Origin: Mesostigma viride
Taxonomy: Eukaryota > Streptophyta > Mesostigmatophyceae > Mesostigmatales > Mesostigmataceae
Reading direction: 5' to 3'
Assembly: GCA_009746045.1 (NCBI GenBank)
Contig: RPFO01000130.1
Span: 2,787,368-2,851,367 of the forward strand
Length of the DNA stretch: 64,000 nt
In this document: positions 39,501 to 52,190 of the stretch, in pieces
How the letters are laid out: every line of letters starts with the position of its first letter
How positions within the stretch are numbered: position 1 is the first letter of the stretch
The notes under the pieces: model-generated
Told to the model about the DNA's origin: nothing
Database searches by the model: none
What the model saw: the letters and a program-made list of their open reading frames with translations, nothing else
Made by a program: the position numbers and the translations under genes

Positions 39501-42500
39501 GGCACACGCGAGAGTGGGGCGCGAGGGAAGGAAGGGATGAAGGCACACGCGAGAGTGGGGCGCGAGGGGGAAGGGATGAAGGCACACGCGAGAGTGGGGC
39601 GCGAGGGGGAAGGGATGAAGGCACACGCGAGAGTGGGGCGCGAGGGAAGGAAGGGATGAAGGCACACGCGAGAGTGGGGCGCGAGGGAAGGAAGGGATGA
39701 AGGCACACGCGAGAGTGGGGCGCGAGGGAAGGAAGGGATGAAGGCACACGCGAGAGTGGGGCGCGAGGGGGAAGGGATGAAGGCACACGCGAGAGTGGGG
39801 CGCGAGGGAAGGAAGGGATGAAGGCACACGCGAGAGTGGGGCGCGAGGGAAGGAAGGGATGAAGGCACACGCGAGAGTGGGGCGCGAGGGAAGGAAGGGA
39901 TGAAGGCACACGCGAGAGTGGGGCGCGAGGGGGGAAGGGATGAAGGCACACGCGAGAGTGGGGCGCGAGGGGGAAGGGATGAAGGCACACGCGAGAGTGG
40001 GGCGCGAGGGAAGGAAGGGATGAAGGCACACGCGAGAGTGGGGCGCGAGGGAAGGAAGGGATGAAGGCACACGCGAGAGTGGGGCGCGAGGGGGAAGGGA
40101 TGAAGGCACACGCGAGAGTGGGGCGCGAGGGAAGGAAGGGATGAAGGCACACGCGAGAGTGGGGCGCGAGGGAAGGAAGGGATGAAGGCACACGCGAGAG
40201 TGGGGCGCGAGGGGGAAGGGATGAAGGCACACGCGAGAGTGGGGCGCGAGGGAAGGAAGGGATGAAGGCACACGCGAGAGTGGGGCGCGAGGGGGAAGGG
40301 ATGAAGGCACACGCGAGAGTGGGGCGCGAGGGAAGGAAGGGATGAAGGCACACGCGAGAGTGGGGCGCGAGGGAAGGAAGGGATGAAGGCACACGCGAGA
40401 GTGGGGCGCGAGGGGGGAAGGGATGAAGGCACACGCGAGAGTGGGGCGCGAGGGAAGGAAGGGATGAAGGCACACGCGAGAGTGGGGCGCGAGGGAAGGA
40501 AGGGATGAAGGCACACGCGAGAGTGGGGCGCGAGGGGGAAGGGATGAAGGCACACGCGAGAGTGGGGCGCGAGGGAAGGAAGGGATGAAGGCACACGCGA
40601 GAGTGGGGCGCGAGGGAAGGAAGGGATGAAGGCACACGCGAGAGTGGGGCGCGAGGGAAGGAAGGGATGAAGGCACACGCGAGAGTGGGGCGCGAGGGGG
40701 AAGGGATGAAGGCACACGCGAGAGTGGGGCGCGAGGGGGAAGGGATGAAGGCACACGCGAGAGTGGGGCGCGAGGGGGAAGGGATGAAGGCACACGCGAG
40801 AGTGGGGCGCGAGGGAAGGAAGGGATGAAGGCACACGCGAGAGTGGGGCGCGAGGGAAGGAAGGGATGAAGGCACACGCGAGAGTGGGGCGCGAGGGGGA
40901 AGGGATGAAGGCACACGCGAGAGTGGGGCGCGAGGGAAGGAAGGGATGAAGGCACACGCGAGAGTGGGGCGCGAGGGAAGGAAGGGATGAAGGCACACGC
41001 GAGAGTGGGGCGCGAGGGGGGAAGGGATGAAGGCACACGCGAGAGTGGGGCGCGAGGGAAGGAAGGGATGAAGGCACACGCGAGAGTGGGGCGCGAGGGA
41101 AGGAAGGGATGAAGGCACACGCGAGAGTGGGGCGCGAGGGGGAAGGGATGAAGGCACACGCGAGAGTGGGGCGCGAGGGAAGGAAGGGATGAAGGCACAC
41201 GCGAGAGTGGGGCGCGAGGGAAGGAAGGGATGAAGGCACACGCGAGAGTGGGGCGCGAGGGAAGGAAGGGATGAAGGCACACGCGAGAGTGGGGCGCGAG
41301 GGAAGGAAGGGATGAAGGCACACGCGAGAGTGGGGCGCGAGGGGGAAGGGATGAAGGCACACGCGAGAGTGGGGCGCGAGGGAAGGAAGGGATGAAGGCA
41401 CACGCGAGAGTGGGGCGCGAGGGAAGGAAGGGATGAAGGCACACGCGAGAGTGGGGCGCGAGGGGGAAGGGATGAAGGCACACGCGAGAGTGGGGCGCGA
41501 GGGGGAAGGGATGAAGGCACACGCGAGAGTGGGGCGCGAGGGAAGGAAGGGATGAAGGCACACGCGAGAGTGGGGCGCGAGGGGGAAGGGATGAAGGCAC
41601 ACGCGAGAGTGGGGCGCGAGGGGGGAAGGGATGAAGGCACACGCGAGAGTGGGGCGCGAGGGAAGGAAGGGATGAAGGCACACGCGAGAGTGGGGCGCGA
41701 GGGAAGGAAGGGATGAAGGCACACGCGAGAGTGGGGCGCGAGGGAAGGAAGGGATGAAGGCACACGCGAGAGTGGGGCGCGAGGGAAGGAAGGGATGAAG
41801 GCACACGCGAGAGTGGGGCGCGAGGGAAGGAAGGGATGAAGGCACACGCGAGAGTGGGGCGCGAGGGGGAAGGGATGAAGGCACACGCGAGAGTGGGGCG
41901 CGAGGGAAGGAAGGGATGAAGGCACACGCGAGAGTGGGGCGCGAGGGGGAAGGGATGAAGGCACACGCGAGAGTGGGGCGCGAGGGAAGGAAGGGATGAA
42001 GGCACACGCGAGAGTGGGGCGCGAGGGGGAAGGGATGAAGGCACACGCGAGAGTGGGGCGCGAGGGGGAAGGGATGAAGGCACACGCGAGAGTGGGGCGC
42101 GAGGGGGAAGGGATGAAGGCACACGCGAGAGTGGGGCGCGAGGGGGAAGGGATGAAGGCACACGCGAGAGTGGGGCGCGAGGGGGAAGGGATGAAGGCAC
42201 ACGCGAGAGTGGGGCGCGAGGGGGAAGGGATGAAGGCACACGCGAGAGTGGGGCGCGAGGGGGAAGGGATGAAGGCACACGCGAGAGTGGGGCGCGAGGG
42301 AAGGAAGGGATGAAGGCACACGCGAGAGTGGGGCGCGAGGGGGAAGGGATGAAGGCACACGCGAGAGTGGGGCGCGAGGGAAGGAAGGGATGAAGGCACA
42401 CGCGAGAGTGGGGCGCGAGGGGGAAGGGATGAAGGCACACGCGAGAGTGGGGCGCGAGGGAAGGAAGGGATGAAGGCACACGCGAGAGTGGGGCGCGAGG

Positions 42501-45500
42501 GGGAAGGGATGAAGGCACACGCGAGAGTGGGGCGCGAGGGAAGGAAGGGATGAAGGCACACGCGAGAGTGGGGCGCGAGGGGGGAAGGGATGAAGGCACA
42601 CGCGAGAGTGGGGCGCGAGGGAAGGAAGGGATGAAGGCACACGCGAGAGTGGGGCGCGAGGGGGGAAGGGATGAAGGCACACGCGAGAGTGGGGCGCGAG
42701 GGGGGAAGGGATGAAGGCACACGCGAGAGTGGGGCGCGAGGGGGAAGGGATGAAGGCACACGCGAGAGTGGGGCGCGAGGGGGAAGGGATGAAGGCACAC
42801 GCGAGAGTGGGGCGCGAGGGGGAAGGGATGAAGGCACACGCGAGAGTGGGGCGCGAGGGAAGGAAGGGATGAAGGCACACGCGAGAGTGGGGCGCGAGGG
42901 GGGAAGGGATGAAGGCACACGCGAGAGTGGGGCGCGAGGGGGAAGGGATGAAGGCACACGCGAGAGTGGGGCGCGAGGGGGAAGGGATGAAGGCACACGC
43001 GAGAGTGGGGCGCGAGGGGGAAGGGATGAAGGCACACGCGAGAGTGGGGCGCGAGGGGGGAAGGGATGAAGGCACACGCGAGAGTGGGGCGCGAGGGAAG
43101 GAAGGGATGAAGGCACACGCGAGAGTGGGGCGCGAGGGGGAAGGGATGAAGGCACACGCGAGAGTGGGGCGCGAGGGGGAAGGGATGAAGGCACACGCGA
43201 GAGTGGGGCGCGAGGGGGAAGGGATGAAGGCACACGCGAGAGTGGGGCGCGAGGGGGAAGGGATGAAGGCACACGCGAGAGTGGGGCGCGAGGGGGAAGG
43301 GATGAAGGCACACGCGAGAGTGGGGCGCGAGGGAAGGAAGGGATGAAGGCACACGCGAGAGTGGGGCGCGAGGGAAGGAAGGGATGAAGGCACACGCGAG
43401 AGTGGGGCGCGAGGGAAGGAAGGGATGAAGGCACACGCGAGAGTGGGGCGCGAGGGAAGGAAGGGATGAAGGCACACGCGAGAGTGGGGCGCGAGGGAAG
43501 GAAGGGATGAAGGCACACGCGAGAGTGGGGCGCGAGGGGGAAGGGATGAAGGCACACGCGAGAGTGGGGCGCGAGGGAAGGAAGGGATGAAGGCACACGC
43601 GAGAGTGGGGCGCGAGGGGGAAGGGATGAAGGCACACGCGAGAGTGGGGCGCGAGGGAAGGAAGGGATGAAGGCACACGCGAGAGTGGGGCGCGAGGGAA
43701 GGAAGGGATGAAGGCACACGCGAGAGTGGGGCGCGAGGGGGGAAGGGATGAAGGCACACGCGAGAGTGGGGCGCGAGGGGGAAGGGATGAAGGCACACGC
43801 GAGAGTGGGGCGCGAGGGAAGGAAGGGATGAAGGCACACGCGAGAGTGGGGCGCGAGGGGGGAAGGGATGAAGGCACACGCGAGAGTGGGGCGCGAGGGA
43901 AGGAAGGGATGAAGGCACACGCGAGAGTGGGGCGCGAGGGGGAAGGGATGAAGGCACACGCGAGAGTGGGGCGCGAGGGGGAAGGGATGAAGGCACACGC
44001 GAGAGTGGGGCGCGAGGGGGAAGGGATGAAGGCACACGCGAGAGTGGGGCGCGAGGGGGAAGGGATGAAGGCACACGCGAGAGTGGGGCGCGAGGGGGAA
44101 GGGATGAAGGCACACGCGAGAGTGGGGCGCGAGGGAAGGAAGGGATGAAGGCACACGCGAGAGTGGGGCGCGAGGGGGGAAGGGATGAAGGCACACGCGA
44201 GAGTGGGGCGCGAGGGGGGGAAGGGATGAAGGCACACGCGAGAGTGGGGCGCGAGGGAAGGAAGGGATGAAGGCACACGCGAGAGTGGGGCGCGAGGGAA
44301 GGAAGGGATGAAGGCACACGCGAGAGTGGGGCGCGAGGGAAGGAAGGGATGAAGGCACACGCGAGAGTGGGGCGCGAGGGGGGAAGGGATGAAGGCACAC
44401 GCGAGAGTGGGGCGCGAGGGGGGGAAGGGATGAAGGCACACGCGAGAGTGGGGCGCGAGGGGGAAGGGATGAAGGCACACGCGAGAGTGGGGCGCGAGGG
44501 GGGAAGGGATGAAGGCACACGCGAGAGTGGGGCGCGAGGGGGAAGGGATGAAGGCACACGCGAGAGTGGGGCGCGAGGGGGAAGGGATGAAGGCACACGC
44601 GAGAGTGGGGCGCGAGGGGGAAGGGATGAAGGCACACGCGAGAGTGGGGCGCGAGGGAAGGAAGGGATGAAGGCACACGCGAGAGTGGGGCGCGAGGGGG
44701 AAGGGATGAAGGCACACGCGAGAGTGGGGCGCGAGGGGGGAAGGGATGAAGGCACACGCGAGAGTGGGGCGCGAGGGGGGAAGGGATGAAGGCACACGCG
44801 AGAGTGGGGCGCGAGGGAAGGAAGGGATGAAGGCACACGCGAGAGTGGGGCGCGAGGGGGAAGGGATGAAGGCACACGCGAGAGTGGGGCGCGAGGGAAG
44901 GAAGGGATGAAGGCACACGCGAGAGTGGGGCGCGAGGGGGGAAGGGATGAAGGCACACGCGAGAGTGGGGCGCGAGGGGGAAGGGATGAAGGCACACGCG
45001 AGAGTGGGGCGCGAGGGAAGGAAGGGATGAAGGCACACGCGAGAGTGGGGCGCGAGGGGGGGAAGGGATGAAGGCACACGCGAGAGTGGGGCGCGAGGGG
45101 GGAAGGGATGAAGGCACACGCGAGAGTGGGGCGCGAGGGGGAAGGGATGAAGGCACACGCGAGAGTGGGGCGCGAGGGGGGAAGGGATGAAGGCACACGC
45201 GAGAGTGGGGCGCGAGGGGGGAAGGGATGAAGGCACACGCGAGAGTGGGGCGCGAGGGGGGAAGGGATGAAGGCACACGCGAGAGTGGGGCGCGAGGGGG
45301 GAAGGGATGAAGGCACACGCGAGAGTGGGGCGCGAGGGGGGGAAGGGATGAAGGCACACGCGAGAGTGGGGCGCGAGGGGGGAAGGGATGAAGGCACACG
45401 CGAGAGTGGGGCGCGAGGGGGGAAGGGATGAAGGCACACGCGAGAGTGGGGCGCGAGGGGGAAGGGATGAAGGCACACGCGAGAGTGGGGCGCGAGGGGG

Positions 45501-48500
45501 GAAGGGATGAAGGCACACGCGAGAGTGGGGCGCGAGGGGGGAAGGGATGAAGGCACACGCGAGAGTGGGGCGCGAGGGGGGGAAGGGATGAAGGCACACG
45601 CGAGAGTGGGGCGCGAGGGGGAAGGGATGAAGGCACACGCGAGAGTGGGGCGCGAGGGGGGGAAGGGATGAAGGCACACGCGAGAGTGGGGCGCGAGGGG
45701 GAAGGGATGAAGGCACACGCGAGAGTGGGGCGCGAGGGGGGAAGGGATGAAGGCACACGCGAGAGTGGGGCGCGAGGGGGGAAGGGATGAAGGCACACGC
45801 GAGAGTGGGGCGCGAGGGGGGAAGGGATGAAGGCACACGCGAGAGTGGGGCGCGAGGGGGGAAGGGATGAAGGCACACGCGAGAGTGGGGCGCGAGGGGG
45901 GGAAGGGATGAAGGCACACGCGAGAGTGGGGCGCGAGGGGGAAGGGATGAAGGCACACGCGAGAGTGGGGCGCGAGGGGGAAGGGATGAAGGCACACGCG
46001 AGAGTGGGGCGCGAGGGGGAAGGGATGAAGGCACACGCGAGAGTGGGGCGCGAGGGGGGAAGGGATGAAGGCACACGCGAGAGTGGGGCGCGAGGGGGGA
46101 AGGGATGAAGGCACACGCGAGAGTGGGGCGCGAGGGGGGAAGGGATGAAGGCACACGCGAGAGTGGGGCGCGAGGGGGGAAGGGATGAAGGCACACGCGA
46201 GAGTGGGGCGCGAGGGGGGGAAGGGATGAAGGCACACGCGAGAGTGGGGCGCGAGGGGGGGAAGGGATGAAGGCACACGCGAGAGTGGGGCGCGAGGGGG
46301 GAAGGGATGAAGGCACACGCGAGAGTGGGGCGCGAGGGGGGGAAGGGATGAAGGCACACGCGAGAGTGGGGCGCGAGGGGGAAGGGATGAAGGCACACGC
46401 GAGAGTGGGGCGCGAGGGGGAAGGGATGAAGGCACACGCGAGAGTGGGGCGCGAGGGGGGGAAGGGATGAAGGCACACGCGAGAGTGGGGCGCGAGGGGG
46501 AAGGGATGAAGGCACACGCGAGAGTGGGGCGCGAGGGGGGGAAGGATGAAGGCACACGCGAGAGTGGGGCGCGAGGGGGGAAGGGATGAAGGCACACGCG
46601 AGAGTGGGGCGCGAGGGGGGGAAGGGATGAAGGCACACGCGAGAGTGGGGCGCGAGGGGGGAAGGGATGAAGGCACACGCGAGAGTGGGGCGCGAGGGAA
46701 GGAAGGGATGAAGGCACACGCGAGAGTGGGGCGCGAGGGGGAAGGGATGAAGGCACACGCGAGAGTGGGGCGCGAGGGGGGGAAGGGATGAAGGCACACG
46801 CGAGAGTGGGGCGCGAGGGGGGGAAGGGATGAAGGCACACGCGAGAGTGGGGCGCGAGGGGGGAAGGGATGAAGGCACACGCGAGAGTGGGGCGCGAGGG
46901 GGGGAAGGGATGAAGGCACACGCGAGAGTGGGGCGCGAGGGAAGGAAGGGATGAAGGCACACGCGAGAGTGGGGCGCGAGGGGGGAAGGGATGAAGGCAC
47001 ACGCGAGAGTGGGGCGCGAGGGGGAAGGGATGAAGGCACACGCGAGAGTGGGGCGCGAGGGGGAAGGGATGAAGGCACACGCGAGAGTGGGGCGCGAGGG
47101 GGGGAGGGATGAAGGCACACGCGAGAGTGGGGCGCGAGGGGGGAAGGGATGAAGGCACACGCGAGAGTGGGGCGCGAGGGGGAAGGGATGAAGGCACACG
47201 CGAGAGTGGGGCGCGAGGGGGGAAGGGATGAAGGCACACGCGAGAGTGGGGCGCGAGGGGGGAAGGGATGAAGGCACACGCGAGAGTGGGGCGCGAGGGG
47301 GGAAGGGATGAAGGCACACGCGAGAGTGGGGCGCGAGGGGGAAGGGATGAAGGCACACGCGAGAGTGGGGCGCGAGGGGGGGAAGGGATGAAGGCACACG
47401 CGAGAGTGGGGCGCGAGGGGGAAGGGATGAAGGCACACGCGAGAGTGGGGCGCGAGGGGGGGAAGGGATGAAGGCACACGCGAGAGTGGGGCGCGAGGGG
47501 GGAAGGGATGAAGGCACACGCGAGAGTGGGGCGCGAGGGGGGGAAGGGATGAAGGCACACGCGAGAGTGGGGCGCGAGGGGGGAAGGGATGAAGGCACAC
47601 GCGAGAGTGGGGCGCGAGGGGGGAAGGGATGAAGGCACACGCGAGAGTGGGGCGCGAGGGGGGGAAGGGATGAAGGCACACGCGAGAGTGGGGCGCGAGG
47701 GGGGAAGGGATGAAGGCACACGCGAGAGTGGGGCGCGAGGGGGGAAGGGATGAAGGCACACGCGAGAGTGGGGCGCGAGGGGGAAGGGATGAAGGCACAC
47801 GCGAGAGTGGGGCGCGAGGGGGGAAGGGATGAAGGCACACGCGAGAGTGGGGCGCGAGGGGGGAAGGATGAAGGCACACGCGAGAGTGGGGCGCGAGGGG
47901 GGAAGGGATGAAGGCACACGCGAGAGTGGGGCGCGAGGGGGGAAGGGATGAAGGCACACGCGAGAGTGGGGCGCGAGGGGGGAAGGGATGAAGGCACACG
48001 CGAGAGTGGGGCGCGAGGGGGGAAGGGATGAAGGCACACGCGAGAGTGGGGCGCGAGGGGGGGAAGGGATGAAGGCACACGCGAGAGTGGGGCGCGAGGG
48101 GGGAAGGGATGAAGGCACACGCGAGAGTGGGGCGCGAGGGGGGAAGGGATGAAGGCACACGCGAGAGTGGGGCGCGAGGGGGAAGGGATGAAGGCACACG
48201 CGAGAGTGGGGCGCGAGGGGGGAAGGGATGAAGGCACACGCGAGAGTGGGGCGCGAGGGGGGAAGGGATGAAGGCACACGCGAGAGTGGGGCGCGAGGGG
48301 GGAAGGGATGAAGGCACACGCGAGAGTGGGGCGCGAGGGGGGGAAGGATGAAGGCACACGCGAGAGTGGGGCGCGAGGGGGGGAAGGGATGAAGGCACAC
48401 GCGAGAGTGGGGCGCGAGGGGGGAAGGATGAAGGCACACGCGAGAGTGGGGCGCGAGGGGGGAAGGATGAAGGCACACGCGAGAGTGGGGCGCGAGGGGG

Positions 48501-50451
48501 GGAAGGGATGAAGGCACACGCGAGAGGGGGCGCGAGGGGGGGAAGGGATGAAGGCACACGCGAGAGTGGGGCGCGAGGGGGGAAGGGATGAAGGCACACG
48601 CGAGAGTGGGGCGCGAGGGGGGGAAGGATGAAGGCACACGCGAGAGTGGGGCGCGAGGGGGGAAGGGATGAAGGCACACGCGAGAGTGGGGCGCGAGGGG
48701 GGAAGGGATGAAGGCACACGCGAGAGTGGGGCGCGAGGGGGGAAGGGATGAAGGCACACGCGAGAGTGGGGCGCGAGGGGGGGAAGGATGAAGGCACACG
48801 CGAGAGTGGGGCGCGAGGGGGGGAAGGGATGAAGGCACACGCGAGAGTGGGGCGCGAGGGGGGGAAGGATGAAGGCACACGCGAGAGTGGGGCGCGAGGG
48901 GGGGAAGGATGAAGGCACACGCGAGAGTGGGGCGCGAGGGGGAAGGGATGAAGGCACACGCGAGAGGGGGCGCGAGGGGGGGAAGGATGAAGGCACACGC
49001 GAGGGGGGCGCGAGGGGGGAAGGATGAAGGCACACGCGAATTGAGTGGGGCGCGAGGAAGGATACGTATTTATATTACTACAATCAAACTTCTGGAGAGG
49101 TCTGGAACCTATGAAGCACATGCGAGACGGGGCGCGAGGGGGGAAGCATGAACACACATGGAGAGTGGGGGCCGAGGGGGGAAGGATGAAGGCACATGCG
49201 ACAGTGGGGCTTCTAGGGGGGGAGGATGAAGGCACACGCGGAGTGGGGCGCGAGTCGCACCGGATGAAGGCACACGCAATCAGTGGGGCCGAACGCGGAA
49301 GGGATATTGCGTACGCGAGAATGGGTACGCCAAACTGGCAATTCATATAGGCAACATCGAGAGTGCGCGCGTGCTCTGGAATCGATTGACAACTACTTGG
49401 AGTTGCTCGGGCTTACTGCGATGAATCCCCCACCCTCCCCATGCTCATGATGGTGAAGATGCACAAGGGTGAGCTACCACTGGCAAGTCAGGGCTAGGGG
49501 CACCAGGAAAGGGCAGGCATGGGCCAAGGTACTGGGATCTACTCTACTTCACCCTGGACCGCTCATGCGCCTGATGGCCCTCACAACCTCACCCACTCAC
49601 AAGCCCCAGCAACCTTACGCACTTGATGGCCCTACAATCTCACGCACTTTATGGCGTAGTTGCCAACGGGCTCCACACCGATGATGCCCACGTGCCGCCG
49701 CCCCGCAAGTACCTGCGGAAAACCGTGCAGGATGGAGAATAAAATTATAAATACGTGCCACATGAGATGCAGCCCTAAAAGTGCGTGGTTGCGGGAAACA
49801 GTACTTGGTTCTAAGCTACAATCCGCTGGGAAAGACGGTTACCTTGACACCGGACCTCGCAGGCCGGACGCTGTTTGCGGCGGGGCTTAGTACGCGCAAT
49901 AGTTCTGCTGAGTATAAAAAACGCTTCCCGTCACCGAACTCCACAGTTAGGGTCTGTTATCCCAGTACATTGTCGTGATCGCATATGGGGGCATATCGAC
50001 GAGCATAAACACCGGCATGCACACGCTGAGTTCCGAGAAATTTGTCAAGGCTACTAGCCGCACACAAGGGTGCTCAATTCAGAACAAAGACCCTTCAGAA
50101 CTGCAGGCACACGATGCGTAAATTTTAATTAAACGCTGAGAAAAGCCGGCAATTGCCTGCGTAACCACACTCAACGTGATTAAGCGCTCTTTCCCCTTCC
50201 ATACAAGTGGCACGGTCGTGCAATTGTGCCGCTGCCGATGGGAAACCATGAATTGACGGCGGCACTTTTTCTACAATTTTGTTCGCCCACGACGGCAGGT
50301 TATGACCGATGGAATTGTAGGCCTGACTTCTGTTGCTTACCTTCCCAGCATTTGACAGTGTTACAGCCTTCGGCCATTTCGACTCATTTGAGCAAAATAA
50401 TCTCGTAATATTTTCTACGCATTTCCGACGAATCGACGACGCACCGAACAT
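33527..50451 (-). CDS. DUF971 (GBBH-like N-terminal domain) protein, four exons across a satellite
   Basis: Reconstructed as complement(join(33527..33716, 49648..49712, 49843..49953, 50341..50451)): 477 nt, 158 aa. Junctions are GT-AG (GTAAGC, GTAACC and GTGCGTGAG donors), and phases match at all three. The joined protein follows the DUF971 fold without gap: KAVTLSNAGK / TLTVEFGDGKRFLYSAELLR then VLSPAANSV / RRHVGIIGVEPVGNYAI / N then LSFDDLHNAGIYSWDALYDL and YLRQLRAQEMSRDP. The N-terminus (MFGASSIRRKCVENITRLFC) is basic and amphipathic, like a mitochondrial leader. DUF971 is found alone in small proteins and as the N-terminal zinc-binding domain of gamma-butyrobetaine hydroxylase; stand-alone members have been linked to iron-sulfur cluster or carnitine metabolism, so the function is not settled. 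The CxxC-type zinc residues of the GBBH form are absent. The final intron is 15,931 bp, of which about 14.6 kb is a ~40-bp satellite. Confidence 0.9.
33788..33887 (+). repeat. 29-bp tandem repeat in DUF971 intron 3
   Basis: Three and a half copies of AGCACGGGAGCAACATCAAT followed by GAGACAACC. The GAGACAACCAGC part resembles one end of the 78-bp dispersed repeat. Confidence 0.9.
33888..34645. other. Unique part of DUF971 intron 3
   Basis: AT-rich around 34000-34080, otherwise mixed. Two short direct repeats of CAGCTAGCCTGGGTGGGTG (at about 34462 and 34501) and a third, shorter one precede the satellite. No exon-like sequence recognised. Confidence 0.45.
34646..49330. repeat. Satellite of ~39-41 bp units, ~14.6 kb, inside DUF971 intron 3
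   Basis: Roughly 360 head-to-tail copies. The core GAAGGCACACGCGAGAGTGG, then GGCGCGAGGG, is almost invariant; length varies in the linker: GAAGGAAGGGAT (41 bp), GGGGAAGGGAT (40), GGGAAGGGAT (39). Variants are zoned. The left 3 kb is rich in CGCAAGAG and GAAGG forms, 37.5-44.8 kb mixes GAAGG and short-G forms, and 45-49 kb is nearly all poly-G forms. From about 48.5 kb, and especially beyond 49.03 kb, units decay with indels, as expected at an array edge. The plus strand is G-rich; on the gene (minus) strand the unit has no stop codon in any frame, which explains reading frames of nearly 5,000 codons. Confidence 0.97.
49331..49647. other. Donor-proximal part of DUF971 intron 3
   Basis: About 300 bases of unique sequence between the decayed satellite edge and the GTGCGTGAG donor of exon 3. 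Nothing else recognised. Confidence 0.4.
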
Positions 50452-52190
50452 TTCTCTGTGTGCTCAATTTCCATAGTCAAATAAACAAATATTTCAGCGT
50501 CGGCAACTGGCCCAGTGATATATCACTTCGCAATTACCTGCGCGAACCAAAAAATTCCAAGTCTCGATGGATCATGAACCCTCTCTAGAGAGACATTAGT
50601 TCTAATTAAGATTCTGGGCCTGGATGTCTCATGGATAAGTGATTGGGCATCCCGCATCGGCTTATTCCCATATCAGATAATATCGAAAGTCAGGTGTTCT
50701 AACTTCTAAGTTCTAGCCTCTAGGACTAGGGAAATAGGGAATTAGGACTAGGGAAATAGTGGCTTGACTGAGCTGCTGGCCACTGCCCAGTCGGGTCGGT
50801 ACAAATACTAATTACTCCAGAGGTATATTATTTTGGTGATTTTGGACTTGGGTCGGTACTTATCATAATATAATATTACTTGCAGGTGCCCAGTAATTTA
50901 GTAATTACTTAGGCGGGATAATGCCATTTTGGACGTTAGAAAAGACAGTCCTAGGTACTGTAAGTGGCTGGTTTTCTCGACGCTATCTTCTCAGAGAAAA
51001 AGTTTTTTTACTTCTAAGATGAGAGAGAATCATCGCCTTTTACTACCCTAATGTAGCATATTTTTAAGTTCCCGTGTAAATGCGTAAAACCCATGTAAAA
51101 CAATCATACTTCGCTAGCTTTGGGCTAGGCCACCTGTCGTGAGTGTGGGGCAGGTTGCAGGTGACCAACAGCATGGCTGGGGAAGAAAAAGCAAGCGGTT
51201 GATTGCAAAAAAAAATAATTAAAAAAAAAATCGCGAACTTGGTACTTTGGGGGGGCAAGATGCTCCGGGCTCGCTTATGCCTGGGTTAGCAATCGCCCCA
51301 CCATGTCGATCATAACGTACACTTATGAGGACATTTGCGCACAAATGATGAGGTTAAATTCCATTGGAGGATAATCTAATGTCAGGCCTCGAGCGTCGTC
51401 AACGGTGAGCTGTCTCCATCCACCCTTATCTCCGCCGGCCAGCTTAATAGCCGACGCCGCGCCCTTGTGGCTTTCGTTGTCGGCCCTTTTTCCCTAGAAT
51501 TCACAGAAGTGCGCTAATTCTACCCCATTCCAGAACACTGAACGCTTGCATCAAAGCTAGGTATTGCGCTTGAAACTTCGTACATGCCTTGTCTCCCGTT
51601 GCACAATGATGTATTGCCTATTGTCAAAAGTTTGCCTAACAATTGGTCCGTTCCAGTTGTGCGTGTTGCCCTGATCTCCGTAATCCTGTGAATGCCTCAT
51701 GACTTTCGAGGTAACAGTGGCAGCAAACCGACCGATTGGCCGCGTTGGCAGCACAGGCAGAGTCACCATGTCATGCCGTTTAAGAGAGAGTGTCCTGACA
51801 AAGGACAACGTGGCATAGAACTAGAACACTCCACCCACGGCTGGAGGCACAAGGGGGGCTGCCATGAATCGCCAGCTCATCAGGCCCGCACTGCCACACT
51901 CATCCCGAACCCCCCTGGAGAGTCCCTGGGCTAGCCATGCCATTCCATCATGCCATAGACCACCCTTGAGCGTTTTCTCTTAGGTCATGGTTGCTGTTGC
52001 CGCAGGTCTCGCGCACTCTAGGGTGGGAGCTGCTCATCCAGCTGGCGTGTGCCGAGTAACCGATGGGTTGTCTACTGGTGCACTGTTAACAGCCGCATAC
52101 TGCCATCTAACGGGGTTGTTCGTGTCATTGTTTCACTCCACGGCACGCCCCTCCCCTGGTTCCTTCCCCTGCTCCTGGCGCCTGGCGCAG
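50452..52190. other. Intergenic region, AT-rich to about 51.3 kb
   Basis: It contains the presumed DUF971 promoter (right side of 50451). There are short direct repeats at about 50722-50760 (GACTAGGGAAATAG twice) and poly-A runs near 51215-51230. An open frame from ATG 51987 could supply a first exon to the tentative gene downstream, but no donor with matching phase is clear. No domain found. Confidence 0.4.

Noticed and set aside
34646-49330. CRISPR array
   Set aside because: Units are contiguous with no unique spacers, and the setting is a eukaryotic intron.
34378-49346. Three overlapping minus-strand reading frames of 4,842-4,959 codons (VPSSLPPRAPLSR-type repeats)
   Set aside because: All three frames are open at once because the ~40-bp unit has no stop codon on that strand; unit length is not a multiple of three and varies, so no frame is conserved. 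The region is intronic in the DUF971 gene.
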